The notes under the pieces are model-generated. The model saw only the letters and a list, made by a program, of their open reading frames with translations. It was not told where the DNA came from and searched no databases. Of a stretch of DNA of 64,000 nucleotides, positions 26,563 to 35,802 are shown piece by piece. The DNA is from JAJPKK01 sp035311445 (GTDB lineage: Bacteria; Pseudomonadota; Alphaproteobacteria; Rhizobiales; Xanthobacteraceae). How positions within the stretch are numbered: the first letter of the stretch is position 1; each line of letters begins with the position of its first letter. Made by a program: the position numbers and the translations under genes. The stretch lies in NCBI GenBank assembly GCA_035311445.1, contig DATGCX010000451.1, positions 78,264-142,263 of the forward strand, given 5' to 3'.

Positions 26563-27585
26563 GTGACCTTTCTGCGCAATCTTGAAGCCGAGCCCTGGCG
26601 GTTCGATTACTTCACGGTGCTGCGGCATCTTGAGCGTACCTACAAAGACTGGCCGCGCATCAGCGACAGCGCGGCGCGGCGGGAGGATTTCGTCCAGTTC
26701 GGGCAGGACCCGTACATGGAGTTTCCCGCCTCGAACCTTGCCCGGGTAGTTCACGGCGATAATAAGCCGCTCAGGGTATTTGTGAAATACCTCGGTCTGC
26801 TGGGGCCGCACGGCGCGCTGCCGCTTGCAACGACCGAAGAAGTCTATCACTACCTGCTCGCCCAGGACGATGCGTTCCCCCGATTTCTCGACATATTCAA
26901 CAACAGGTTCATTCAGTTGTTCTTTCGCGCCTGGGCAGATTCCCGACCGATCGTGCAACATGATCGGCCGGACGCCGACCGCTTCGTGGCTTATATCGGC
27001 TCGGCCATCGGGGTCGGCTCCAAGCCGTATCAAAATCTCGACAGCGTGCCGGATGCGGTGAAGCTGGGGTTTGCGGGCCTGTTGGGGTCGCAGGTCAAGT
27101 CCGCATCACGGCTGGCCGGAGCCATCTGTGGCATGTTCAATGTTCGGGCAGAAGTCGAGGAATTCGTCGGCACGCGCCTCGCGATCGAGGCGGCGGAATT
27201 GACCATTCTGGGCGAGCGCTACAACCGGCTGGGCGAAGATGCGCTCCTGGGACGAACGGTTTTCAGCGTGCAGGACAAGATCAGGATCCGGATATTCACC
27301 AGGAATCTGGCGCAGTATATCCGTTTCCTGCCGACCGGCGACTTATGCGAGCCGCTCGCCGACCTCGTCTTCTTTTACAATGGCGACCAACTGGATTGGG
27401 ACGCCGAAATGGCGATCCCGTCGGGAGCCGTCGAGCCGATCAGGCTCGGCCGCTTCGGACAACTTGGCTGGACGAGCTGGATGGCGCCGAACTGGACCTT
27501 ATCGGACGCATATCGCTGCGACGCGCGGTTTCATCCTGCCGACCGCATGAGGCACAAGCGCAGGCTGGGGCATATTTCGAACTGA
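26563..27585 (+). CDS. tssG: T6SS baseplate protein TssG
   Basis: This protein of about 340 residues begins TFLRNLEAEPWRFDYFTVLR, the family's early E-P-x-x-F-x-F block, followed by the LVGL-like LLGPHGALPLATTEEVY near 85-100 and LFFRAWADSRP. It forms the wedge with TssF and contacts TssK. I placed the start at the GTG at 26563, which has TGAGG 5 bp upstream; a GTG two codons earlier is possible, but its ribosome site would be too close. There is no in-frame ATG. Confidence 0.93.
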   Translation: MTFLRNLEAEPWRFDYFTVLRHLERTYKDWPRISDSAARREDFVQFGQDPYMEFPASNLARVVHGDNKPLRVFVKYLGLLGPHGALPLATTEEVYHYLLAQDDAFPRFLDIFNNRFIQLFFRAWADSRPIVQHDRPDADRFVAYIGSAIGVGSKPYQNLDSVPDAVKLGFAGLLGSQVKSASRLAGAICGMFNVRAEVEEFVGTRLAIEAAELTILGERYNRLGEDALLGRTVFSVQDKIRIRIFTRNLAQYIRFLPTGDLCEPLADLVFFYNGDQLDWDAEMAIPSGAVEPIRLGRFGQLGWTSWMAPNWTLSDAYRCDARFHPADRMRHKRRLGHISN

Positions 27586-27603
27586 TGAAATCAAAGATCG
27601 TCT

Positions 27604-27684
27604 GTCATCCCCGCAAATGCTCGGACCCAGTAACCCTCAGAACCGCCAGGGTTGCTGGATCGCCCGGTCAAGCCGGGCGATGAC
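27604..27684. repeat. Palindromic repeat, family A (copy 3)
   Basis: GTCATCCCCGCAAATGCTCGGACCCAGTAACCC...GGGTTGCTGGATCGCCCGGTCAAGCCGGGCGATGAC. The right hairpin is perfect and the left one has decayed. It sits between tssG and clpV. Confidence 0.75.
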
Positions 27685-27774
27685 ACCTGGGAGTTGGCGG
27701 CGAAGTGTGAACCGATTCTACCTCACCGGAGACTATCCTGAATTCGCCCGCAGACGGCAGGGAAGGGGAAATCA

Positions 27775-30471
27775 ATGGCCGACATCAGTATTGAGGCGGT
27801 TGCCGGAAAGCTAAACCGGGTTGGCTACGAAGCCTTCTTCAAGGCGCTGCGTCAGGCCAAGGGGGCGGGCAACCGCAACGTGGAGCTCGCCCATTGGCTG
27901 GCCCATATCCTGCAAAGCGAGCGCTCCGATATCGGGCTGACGGCCGATCACTTCAAGCTTGATCGCGGCAAGCTGATGACCGATGTCACCGCGGTGGTCA
28001 ATGGTTTCCGCAAGAACGAGACCGAAATGCCTGCGGTCTCCAACGCCGTCATGGATCTGCTCGATCGCGGCTGGCACTACGCCACCCTGTTTTTCGGCGA
28101 AACACAAATTCGCACTGGTCACATCCTGGTCGGCGCATTGCAATCGCGCGAGCTCACGCGCGCCTTCAGCAATGTTTCGAAGGAATTCGGCAAGATATCG
28201 GTCGATGTTCTCACCACCGAATACCGGAAGATCTGGGCGACGTCGGAGGAAGAGAACCTCCGTCCGATCGACGGATCGGGGCTTGTTGCCGCCGATTCGC
28301 CGGGCGCTGCGCAGGCGGCGGGGCAGAAGGGCACCACAGCCCTCGACCGCTTTTCGCAGGACCTCACCGCCAAGGCAAAGTCAGGCGACATGGACCCGAT
28401 TCTCGGCCGCGACGACGAGATTCGCCAGATCATCGATGTGCTGATGCGGCGACGCCAGAATAACCCGATCCTCACCGGCGAGGCCGGCGTTGGCAAAACC
28501 GCCGTGGTGGAAGGGTTTGCGCAGCGCATCGCGGCCGGCGAGGTGCCGCCGCCGCTGCGCGGGGTGAGATTATGCACGCTCGATGTCGGCTTGATGCAGG
28601 CCGGCGCGTCCATGAAGGGCGAGTTCGAGCAGCGGCTGCGGTCGGTGATCGACGAGGTGCAGCAGTCGCCCACTCCGATCATCCTGTTCATCGACGAAGC
28701 CCATACGCTGATCGGCGCTGGTGGATCGGCCGGCACGGGTGATGCCGCCAATCTGCTCAAGCCGGCGCTGGCGCGGGGCACGCTGCGGACGATCGCCGCC
28801 ACTACATGGTCGGAGTATCGCCAGTACATCGAAAAGGATCCGGCGCTGACGCGTCGCTTCCAGCCGATTCAGATCGACGAGCCCGACATGCAGCGCTGTT
28901 GCGACATGCTGCGCGGCATTCTCGGACCCATGGAGAAGCACCACAAGGTGCGGATTTCCGATGCTGCGATCGTCGCAGCCGTGAACCTTTCGCATCGCTA
29001 CATTCCGGCGCGCCAATTGCCCGACAAGGCGGTGAGCCTCCTCGATACCGCTTCGGCGCGCGTCGCCATCAGCCAGAGCGCAATTCCAGCGATGATCGAG
29101 GACACGACAGCGACGATCGCGGCGCGCGAGAAGGAGAGGGCGGCGCTCGTCAGCGACAGCGATCTCGGCGCCGATGCGCGCGAACGCATTGCTGCGATCG
29201 ACGGCGAGATCGCGAAACTGAGGGAGACGCTCGCGAGCCTGGAATCAGAGTGGGCCACCGAGCAGAAGCTCGCTAACGAGATTCGCAGCCTGCGCGATAT
29301 CCTCAATCCGCCGCCGCAGGCGGACGGCAAGCGCAGCGCCCCACCGGCTTCCACATCGTTGACTCCGCCGGATGCGGCCGACAAGGAGAAGATCCGCCAT
29401 CGCCTGCGCGAGGCGTTTGGGACCCTTGAGGGGCGCGATCCGGAAAAGCGGATGATTTACGCCCATGTGGATGAACAGGTGGTCGCATCGGTGGTCTCCG
29501 ATTGGACCGGCATCCCGGTCGGACGCATGGTGAAGGACGAGATCGAGAACGTGCTCCGCTTGCCGGAAATCCTCAACCGGCGCGTCGTCGGCCAATCCCA
29601 TGGCCTGGCGATGATCGCCAAACGCATCGAAACCAACCGCGCCAAGCTTGACAATCCGAACAAGCCGATAGGCGTCTTCATGCTGTGCGGACCGTCGGGC
29701 GTCGGCAAGACCGAAACCGCGCTCGCGCTGGCCGAAGCGCTGTACGGTGGCGAGCAGAACATGATCACCATCAACATGTCGGAGTTTCAGGAGGCGCACA
29801 CCGTCTCTTCGCTCAAAGGTGCGCCTCCCGGCTATGTGGGGTATGGGGAGGGCGGCCGGCTCACCGAGGCGGTGCGGCGCAAACCCTACAGCGTCATCCT
29901 GCTCGACGAGGTCGAGAAAGCGCACCCGGATGTGCACGAGATATTCTTCCAGGTGTTCGACAAAGGATTCATGGACGACGGCAATGGCCGGCGCATCGAT
30001 TTCAAGAACACTCTGATTATTCTTACCACCAATGTCGGCACCGACCTTATCATGGGGCTTTCGGCCGATCCGAAGTATCGCGAGGACTCCGAGGCGCTGG
30101 CGCAGCAGCTGCGGCCCGAACTCCTGAAGGTGTTTCCCGCGGCGCTGCTCGGGCGGATTGTGTCGATTCCCTACTACCCGCTTTCAAACAAGATGCTGGG
30201 CGGCATTGTGCGGCTTCAGCTCGATCGCATCGGTCGACGCATCCGCGAGAACCACGATGCGGCGTTTGTCTATGATCAGGCGGTCGTCGACCACATCGTG
30301 TCGATGTGCAACGATCCCGATACCGGCGGACGCATGATCGACAACATCATCACCAACACGCTGCTGCCGGCGCTGTCACGCGAATTCCTCAAACGCTCGC
30401 TTGCCAAGGAGAAGTTGAAGCAAGCCAGGGTGACGATCGAGCACAACGACTTCGCCTATGGGTGGGCATGA
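27775..30471 (+). CDS. clpV: T6SS sheath-recycling AAA+ ATPase ClpV (TssH)
   Basis: This 898-residue hexameric ATPase disassembles contracted TssBC sheaths. An N-terminal double Clp-N domain (about 1-160) is followed by AAA domain 1 with Walker A GEAGVGKT (near 238-245) and Walker B ILFIDEAHTLIG, a ClpB-type middle coiled coil at about 425-530, AAA domain 2 with GPSGVGKTE (near 640-648) and VILLDEVEKAHPDV, and the C-terminal small domain. GGGGAAATCA precedes the ATG. It closes the plus arm of the T6SS locus. Confidence 0.97.
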   Translation: MADISIEAVAGKLNRVGYEAFFKALRQAKGAGNRNVELAHWLAHILQSERSDIGLTADHFKLDRGKLMTDVTAVVNGFRKNETEMPAVSNAVMDLLDRGWHYATLFFGETQIRTGHILVGALQSRELTRAFSNVSKEFGKISVDVLTTEYRKIWATSEEENLRPIDGSGLVAADSPGAAQAAGQKGTTALDRFSQDLTAKAKSGDMDPILGRDDEIRQIIDVLMRRRQNNPILTGEAGVGKTAVVEGFAQRIAAGEVPPPLRGVRLCTLDVGLMQAGASMKGEFEQRLRSVIDEVQQSPTPIILFIDEAHTLIGAGGSAGTGDAANLLKPALARGTLRTIAATTWSEYRQYIEKDPALTRRFQPIQIDEPDMQRCCDMLRGILGPMEKHHKVRISDAAIVAAVNLSHRYIPARQLPDKAVSLLDTASARVAISQSAIPAMIEDTTATIAAREKERAALVSDSDLGADARERIAAIDGEIAKLRETLASLESEWATEQKLANEIRSLRDILNPPPQADGKRSAPPASTSLTPPDAADKEKIRHRLREAFGTLEGRDPEKRMIYAHVDEQVVASVVSDWTGIPVGRMVKDEIENVLRLPEILNRRVVGQSHGLAMIAKRIETNRAKLDNPNKPIGVFMLCGPSGVGKTETALALAEALYGGEQNMITINMSEFQEAHTVSSLKGAPPGYVGYGEGGRLTEAVRRKPYSVILLDEVEKAHPDVHEIFFQVFDKGFMDDGNGRRIDFKNTLIILTTNVGTDLIMGLSADPKYREDSEALAQQLRPELLKVFPAALLGRIVSIPYYPLSNKMLGGIVRLQLDRIGRRIRENHDAAFVYDQAVVDHIVSMCNDPDTGGRMIDNIITNTLLPALSREFLKRSLAKEKLKQARVTIEHNDFAYGWA

Positions 30472-30476
30472 GTTTC

Positions 30477-30568
30477 TCCTCCCCGCTTGCGGGAGGGGGC
30501 ATCGCAGCGAGTCAGTGCCGTGGATTGGGCTCCGCAAGCGGGACGACGTCAACTCCCCCAGAGGGGAA
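30477..30568. repeat. GC-rich palindromic repeat, family B-like, degenerate
   Basis: CTCCTCCCCGCTTGCGGGAGGGGG forms a hairpin right after the clpV stop, and ACTCCCCCAGAGGGG ends the element. It could double as a 3' stem-loop for clpV. Confidence 0.6.
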
Positions 30569-30698
30569 TCATCACCTTGACATAGTGCGCACTATACCTG
30601 TCGAGCCGATGATCAATCAAAAGAACCGTCGCTGCAAAAGTGATCGCGGCTGCCCACCCTAGGTCTAGGCTGAGGCCCAGAGCGATCTTGCCAGCCAC
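30549..30698 (-). CDS. Possible small membrane protein or gene remnant downstream of the YCII gene
   Basis: Read on the minus strand from a GTG at 30698, this frame encodes 49 residues with a hydrophobic stretch (LGWAAAITFAATVLLID) and a basic/polar tail with RLDRYSAHYVKV. The frame stays open a few codons further upstream without an ATG. Its end enters the palindromic repeat. The residue pattern looks protein-like, but the start is poor and no family is recognised. It may be the 3' part of a lost gene. Confidence 0.3.
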   Translation of the reverse strand: MAGKIALGLSLDLGWAAAITFAATVLLIDHRLDRYSAHYVKVMIPLWGS

Positions 30699-30709
30699 GT
30701 ATGTCGCAC

Positions 30710-31354
30710 TCAGGGCGATGAGGAGAAGTCGCTGGCGAGCAAATCAGGGTTGACGCCCTCAATGAGCCATTCGAGGAGTTCGTAATCTGCGAACACGCCT
30801 TCTACAGCGAATGGATCTTGCTTGAGATAGGACATCGCTTCCTCTCTGCGGGCTGCGTTGTAGACAAAAAGCCCTCCCTCGTCGTTCGCGAAGGGACCTG
30901 CCAGGGCCAATTTGCCTGCGCTCTTAAGCGTCCGATCGTACTCCCAATGTGCCGAGCGAACAGTCGCGAGTCTCGATTTGTCGGCGCCGTATTTCGCGTA
31001 GTTCGCGAACAACCTAATTTGCGTATTTTTGCCGCCGCTCTGGTCGGCAGATCGATTTGCTTTGATGAGAAGATCGAGATTCACTCCGCGAAGACGCCAT
31101 TCGGTGATCTCGTAGCCGCTCAATGCGTTTGCAAGAGTGAAAGGGTCTTCCTGCGCAAAGGCTAGCGCTGCGTCTCTCGAAACGGCTTCGTAGACGAAGA
31201 GCAACCCGATACGCCGACCTTGATCATCCAAGAGGGGGCCGCCGATCGCCAACTCGCCTTGTGCGCGCAGCCGATCCGCGTATGCAAAATGGGCCGGGCG
31301 GGCGCCAGCGATCCTGTCTAAGTCTCTGTACTTGACAAAGTTGATGAACTTCAC
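30710..31354 (-). CDS. Tandem YCII-related domain protein
   Basis: This 214-residue soluble protein consists of two YCII-like (dimeric ferredoxin-like) halves, each with a HFAYADRL- or HWEYDRTLK-type helix, a GPL/GPF turn and a DPF motif (about 1-95 and 110-205). YCII proteins are small enzymes or binding proteins of mostly unknown substrate. The start is a GTG at 31354 that overlaps the stop of the upstream mini-gene (GTGA), indicating coupling. The gene belongs to the minus-strand group with the two methyltransferases. The domain is clear; the function is not. Confidence 0.8.
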   Translation of the reverse strand: MKFINFVKYRDLDRIAGARPAHFAYADRLRAQGELAIGGPLLDDQGRRIGLLFVYEAVSRDAALAFAQEDPFTLANALSGYEITEWRLRGVNLDLLIKANRSADQSGGKNTQIRLFANYAKYGADKSRLATVRSAHWEYDRTLKSAGKLALAGPFANDEGGLFVYNAARREEAMSYLKQDPFAVEGVFADYELLEWLIEGVNPDLLASDFSSSP

Positions 31355-31521
31355 GGCGCGCTAATGATCCTCTCAATTTTTTTCACGGCCTTCTTAGACA
31401 TCTTCTTTTTCGCGGCTCGATGCTTGGGGCCGGATTCAACGGCAGCACTGACCGCTTGCCGGAAGCGCTCCCATCCAACGGGCCTGAGCTCAATCAGCTT
31501 TTTTGTCGCCGCCTTCATCAT
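31351..31521 (-). CDS. Small Lys-rich basic protein coupled to the YCII gene
   Basis: This 56-residue frame begins with two consecutive ATG codons directly after an in-frame TGA and ends overlapping the GTG start of the YCII gene. It encodes a strongly basic helix-rich peptide: KAATKKLIELRPVGWERF, then AAKKKMSKKAVKKIERI. It lies 34 bp after the stop of the first methyltransferase gene. It could be a nucleic-acid-binding or regulatory peptide, or the C-terminal remnant of a larger protein. No family is recognised. Confidence 0.5.
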   Translation of the reverse strand: MMKAATKKLIELRPVGWERFRQAVSAAVESGPKHRAAKKKMSKKAVKKIERIISAP

Positions 31522-31555
31522 TCAAGTCACCAAAAATGTCCTTGAGGGCCACTTT

Positions 31556-33040
31556 TTACCGCACCAGCAACGCTGACCTTGCCAGCCCGTTCAGGACGTC
31601 GTCGAGTTTCGCCGCAATATCAGCCGTCGGCACGCCGGTAAAACGCGCCATTTCGGTGGCTAGTTCGCTGCGCGTGCGCGTGCCGTCGAGCAAACCGATA
31701 AAGTGACGGCTTTCCGGATCGGTGATGTCCACCGCCGTATGACGCAATGAGGCAAGCCGCTTCTCGCCGCGCAGCACTTGCGCACGCAGAAGCGGGTGGG
31801 TGGCCGGTCGCTCGCACGGCGCCAGGGTGAACGCAAATCGCTCCGTTTGCAGCGATAAGGACCCGGCCAGAAACAGGCGGAGGATCGCTTCGGCGATTTT
31901 GGGGCTGGTAATTGCGTTCTCCAGCGGGATCGCGCCTGGATCAGCGGCTCCGATGCGACTGATCAAAGCCGCAAGCTCTGCGTCGTTGGTGGAAATGTGG
32001 CCGCTGGCCTCGCCCTTATCGACACGGAAAACGAAAACGTCAGGGTTCTTGCCTTCCTCCCGAACAATCCGGCCTTGCGCATGCAGTTGCCGCACGCGAG
32101 TCCATTCGGTGCGACGGTCGATGCCGCCATTGTCGCGGCACAGGATCGTCTGACGGAATCGCACCAGTTTGACGTAATCGTGCAGTTGTTCGTAACGGAC
32201 CCAATCACCATGCGCCCGTTCCCGCAGCTCCTTGTTCTCCACGCTCGGAAAAAAGGCCTCGCTGTTCAAGCCGGGGCTGCAGTCGCAAAGATATTGCAAG
32301 CCATGCGTCTCCGCGTGTGCCGCGACGCGGGAGACGAATTGCGGCTCGAAGATTTCACCCATTTCGTCGTGGAACAGCACCTCGGGCGGTCGCTGCAGCA
32401 GCGCCAGCATCTGCTCGCGCATGGCATTTCGCAGCGCATCGTCTTGCGACCATATGGCGGCATGAAATTCCATGCATTCCTTTGCGGCAGCGAAAGTCTC
32501 CGCGACGTCCGTGATGCCGTGGACGCGATCGCGCAATATGTCGCGTACAATCTGGCGCATGCGGGACGCCGGCATGGCGTTGTAGCTCACGAATGCCAAG
32601 CCGGACGGAGTGAGCGCCCGGCCGATCAGCCGCATGAGCGCGTCGCGCACCGGGGCAGGCACCCAGGCATAGACGCCGTGGGCTATGATATAGTCGAACT
32701 CGCCGAGTGCCTCCGACGCGTCCTCGATGTCCATGACGGAGAATTCGACGTTCGTCAGGCCCGCGGTGGCGGCGGTGGCGCGAGCCTTCTCGATTGCGCT
32801 TTCCGCAAGATCGAAACCAACGAACCGCGACTGCGGGGCCGTCGCTGCCATGCTCAGCAGATTGGTGCCGTCACCGCAGCCGGCTTCCAGGACGCGGCAC
32901 TGAGATTGGGAAACGAAGCTGCGTCCGTAGAGACAGGCGAGCGCACTCATCCTGGCCGGATGCGAAGATGACTGCGGCGCGCCCGGGTAGCGGACTTGGT
33001 CGTAGGCATTGGCCGCCACACTGTCTTCAGGTACCCTCAT
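31556..33040 (-). CDS. SAM-dependent methyltransferase with methyltransferase-regulatory domain (paralogue 1)
   Basis: This 494-residue protein has the early YDQVRYPG motif, SAM motif I VLEAGCGDGTNLLS near 49-62, the acidic strand end FVGFDLAE, and FDYIIAHGVYAWVP near 120-133. A central HDEMGEIFEP block (near 225) belongs to the 'methyltransferase regulatory domain' type (PF10119 as I recall it). I recall the same architecture in rickettsial outer-membrane-protein lysine methyltransferases, which suggests a protein substrate, but this is not proven. A paralogue of similar length lies 274 bp upstream on the same strand. No signal peptide is present. Confidence 0.85.
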   Translation of the reverse strand: MRVPEDSVAANAYDQVRYPGAPQSSSHPARMSALACLYGRSFVSQSQCRVLEAGCGDGTNLLSMAATAPQSRFVGFDLAESAIEKARATAATAGLTNVEFSVMDIEDASEALGEFDYIIAHGVYAWVPAPVRDALMRLIGRALTPSGLAFVSYNAMPASRMRQIVRDILRDRVHGITDVAETFAAAKECMEFHAAIWSQDDALRNAMREQMLALLQRPPEVLFHDEMGEIFEPQFVSRVAAHAETHGLQYLCDCSPGLNSEAFFPSVENKELRERAHGDWVRYEQLHDYVKLVRFRQTILCRDNGGIDRRTEWTRVRQLHAQGRIVREEGKNPDVFVFRVDKGEASGHISTNDAELAALISRIGAADPGAIPLENAITSPKIAEAILRLFLAGSLSLQTERFAFTLAPCERPATHPLLRAQVLRGEKRLASLRHTAVDITDPESRHFIGLLDGTRTRSELATEMARFTGVPTADIAAKLDDVLNGLARSALLVR

Positions 33041-33110
33041 TTTGAGTTCTCACTGGATCACTACCGCCGCCGGTTGCGCCGCGCTTGGAAGCCGCATCGC
33101 TCTTCTCCCG

Positions 33111-33253
33111 CTCCCCGCTTGCGGGGAGAGGGTTGGGGTGAGGGGGCCTCTCCACGAGTTCAGACTCACAAGCTCAAACTCGCGGACAGGCCCCCTCACC
33201 CGGATCGTGCCGAGCGGCGCGATCCGACCTCTCCCCCCGCGAGCGGGGAGAGG
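33111..33253. repeat. Palindromic repeat, family B (copy 2)
   Basis: CTCCCCGCTTGCGGGGAGAGGG...GAGGGGGCCTCTCCACGAG is answered by GGCCCCCTCACCC...CCTCTCCCCCCGCGAGCGGGGAGAGG. It separates the two methyltransferase paralogues. Confidence 0.8.
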
Positions 33254-33314
33254 TAAGAAAGCCACCGGACGTGCGTTTTATCTTGTGTCACCTGCTGTCT
33301 CAGCAAACCTTTGC

Positions 33315-34796
33315 TCAACCTGCCAACAACGTCATATGCGCCAATCGGTTGAGATTGTCGTTCAATCTCGCCGCGATCGCATCGGTCGGCGCCCCGGTGA
33401 ATCTCGCCATCTCCACCGCGAGATCGTGACGGGTGCGGGTGCCGTCGAGCAGACTGATGAAATGCCGGGTATTGGCATCGCGGATTTCGACCGTCGTGTG
33501 CTGCAGCGACGCGAGATGGCTTTCGCCGCGCGCGGCCTGCAGCCGGGTAAGCGCGCTTGCGACGGGGCGCTCACCCGGCGTCAGGGTGAATGCAAACGGT
33601 TCGGTTTGCAGCGAGAGCGTGCCCACCCGAAACAGGCGAAGAACCGTTTCAGCAATTTTCCGATCGGCAACACGGTCCTTCAGCGCAATTACATGTGGCT
33701 CGGCGGCACCGACGCAGCCGAGCAGGTCGGCGACGGCCCTCTCCGAAGTGGCGGCGCGGCCATTATTGCGAGTCTGGAATTCAAATTTGCCGGGTTGGGA
33801 TTCATCCGCACTTACGGGAACGAACTGCCCTCGGGCATGCAAAGCCTGCACGCGCGTCCACGCCGCGGAGCGATCGATGATACCGTCATCGCGGCACAAC
33901 AGCGATTCCCGGTAGGGCAGCAGGGTCGCATAGTCGTACGCCTGCTCGAATCGCGTGAAGTCGTCGCCCACCCGCTCATCCAGCGCCTTTTTCTCATCGC
34001 TCGGAAGCAAGGCTTCGCAGCCGCGCGCCGGTTGAGCATCGCAGAGGTGTTGCAGCCCGTATTGCCCGGCGTGCGCGGCGACATCGGACACGAACTGCGG
34101 CTCGTAAATCTCACCCATTTCGTCGTGAAAGATGACCTCGAGCGGATAACGCAGCAATTCGTGGACCCGGTGCCGCATCGCCTTTTGCAGCGGCTCGGTT
34201 TCCGACCACTTTGAGGCGAAGAATTCCAACCACTCCTTGGCCGCCACCAGTCGCGCCGACGGCTCGGTAACATCGGACAGGCAATCCTGCAGGATGTCAC
34301 GTACGATCTGCCTGATCCGGCAGCCGGGCATGGCGTTGTAGCTGACCAATGCCAGGCCGTTCGGGGCGAGCGTCCGGCCAATCAGCCGCATCGTGGCATC
34401 GCGTACCCGTGCCGGTACCCAGGCATAGACGCCGTGGGCGACGATGTAGTCGAACTCGCCCAACGAGTCCGGTGTGTTCAGGATGTCCATCACGGAAAGT
34501 TCGACATTCGTCAGCCCGGCCGCCGCCGCTGTTGCACGGCCCGTCGCGATGGCGGTTTCGGCGAGATCGAAGCCGACGCATTGCGAGCGGGGCGCCGTAA
34601 CCGCGATGCTCATCAGGTTGATCCCCTCGCCGCAGCCGATCTCCAGGACGCGGCAATGGGAGGGGGGAGCGAATGGGCGACCATGCAGATACGCAAAGAC
34701 GCTCAGCGAAGCCGGATGCAAGCCCTCCTGCACGGTGCTCGGATAGCGAATCTGATCGTAGGGGTTGGCTGCCGTGGCTGGCCTGAGCACTTCCAT
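33315..34796 (-). CDS. SAM-dependent methyltransferase with methyltransferase-regulatory domain (paralogue 2)
   Basis: This 493-residue protein shares the whole architecture of the downstream paralogue: NPYDQIRYPS near 13-22, motif I VLEIGCGEGINLMS, FDYIVAHGVYAWVPA, HDEMGEIYEPQFV and a matching C-terminal SRH/TRHFISLLDGTRTR block. I chose the ATG at 34796 because it aligns with the paralogue; a GTG 27 bp upstream is possible. The two proteins have clearly diverged, so the duplication is not recent. The substrate is unknown; a protein substrate is suggested by the family, as for paralogue 1. Confidence 0.85.
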   Translation of the reverse strand: MEVLRPATAANPYDQIRYPSTVQEGLHPASLSVFAYLHGRPFAPPSHCRVLEIGCGEGINLMSIAVTAPRSQCVGFDLAETAIATGRATAAAAGLTNVELSVMDILNTPDSLGEFDYIVAHGVYAWVPARVRDATMRLIGRTLAPNGLALVSYNAMPGCRIRQIVRDILQDCLSDVTEPSARLVAAKEWLEFFASKWSETEPLQKAMRHRVHELLRYPLEVIFHDEMGEIYEPQFVSDVAAHAGQYGLQHLCDAQPARGCEALLPSDEKKALDERVGDDFTRFEQAYDYATLLPYRESLLCRDDGIIDRSAAWTRVQALHARGQFVPVSADESQPGKFEFQTRNNGRAATSERAVADLLGCVGAAEPHVIALKDRVADRKIAETVLRLFRVGTLSLQTEPFAFTLTPGERPVASALTRLQAARGESHLASLQHTTVEIRDANTRHFISLLDGTRTRHDLAVEMARFTGAPTDAIAARLNDNLNRLAHMTLLAG

Positions 34797-34862
34797 TCCA
34801 GGTCTCTTGTTGCGCGAACTCACGCCACTGCGTTTGTCGTGTTACGCGATGTCTTGGTTCAA

Positions 34863-34948
34863 GTGTAGGATGGGTCAGAGCGGAACCCATCAACGGTCGA
34901 TGCGGTATGCTCCGATGGGTGTTGGTTTCGCTCAACCCATCCTACACG
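34863..34948. repeat. Palindromic repeat, family E
   Basis: GTGTAGGATGGGT...GGAACCCATCA is answered by TGGGTGTTGGTTTCGCTCAACCCATCCTACAC, an imperfect inverted repeat. It sits upstream of the methyltransferase pair. Only one copy was seen in the window. Confidence 0.75.
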
Positions 34949-35104
34949 AGTGCGATATCTCCGGAAGAATTTCCGGTGCCGGCTTGCCAAACGGAACCGA
35001 AGGAAGCCAAGGTTAAAGCGATCGCATGGTCGAGCATTGGATCATAATGATGCCGACTGACGCCTGACCTTGCCCGCGCGTCTGCAACACAGGGGGACAT
35101 TCCC

Positions 35105-35395
35105 ATGGCCAAAAATCGCTTTGAGCAGGTTGACGAACTTCAGCCGGACGCGATCAACCTGACGCTGATCCAACGGAGCGACGGGCAGGTCGGCATCATT
35201 CACTGCCCGAAGACGGCGTCACCTGACCAGCTGCCGGCGGACCTCACAAGCCCTGAGATTCCGGTCCGCGACGCCGTCGTCGGAGCGATTACTCTGGCCA
35301 ATTCGAAAAAGATTCCGATCGTTGTGATCGATCGGGATAACATCTGGAAGAGCGAGTGGGGCGAACTGTGGCGCTATCAGGAGGAAGATGAGTGA
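35105..35395 (+). CDS. Conserved-looking small protein of unknown function
   Basis: This 96-residue soluble protein has a GGGGG ribosome site 9 bp before the ATG. It is acidic, with a beta-rich centre (AINLTLIQRSDGQVGIIHCP near 17-36) and a C-terminal IPIVVIDRDNIWKSEWGEL block. No signal peptide, membrane segment or known motif is visible. It stands alone between the methyltransferase pair (opposite strand) and the outer-membrane protein. Regular codon use supports a real gene. Confidence 0.6.
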   Translation: MAKNRFEQVDELQPDAINLTLIQRSDGQVGIIHCPKTASPDQLPADLTSPEIPVRDAVVGAITLANSKKIPIVVIDRDNIWKSEWGELWRYQEEDE

Positions 35396-35802
35396 ACGGG
35401 GTGCCGAGGGGTAGATTAACTTAACATTTACGTTGAATTGATGAGGTACTGCTCCTGTTCTTTCAGAAGACGGCTTCTTGATGATACCTTCGCGGCAGTC
35501 AGCCGCCCGACGGAAGCCGGGCTAGATAACAAATGTCGTGTGGCCGAAGGCCTGAAATGATGAGGGCAGATCCGGAATTTCATCAATCCCGATAACGTAT
35601 TGCCTGAATCGACTGGCCGTTGGCGCCACTGCACGCCGCGTCACGCATTACGTCCCAGCCTGCACGCGAAGGTGTGTGTCGAAAACGCCACAATGAGGTA
35701 AAAATTTTGCCGAGAGCGGGCGTTTTCTTGCAAAGCGCTCTGTTTGAAAGCCCCGCTTCAGGATAGAAGAACATCGATTGGGAATCGTCCCTGGGGGCAA
35801 AA
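35396..35802. other. Intergenic region upstream of the double-barrel outer-membrane protein
   Basis: About 400 bp with a lower GC share around 35410-35450 (TTAACTTAACATTTACG). It probably holds the promoter and leader of the outer-membrane protein gene. No gene, palindromic repeat or clear promoter boxes were found. Confidence 0.4.

Noticed and set aside
31364..31576. Plus-strand Phe-rich frame of 70 codons
   Set aside because: It is antisense to the coupled Lys-rich mini-gene; Phe codons simply mirror Lys codons.
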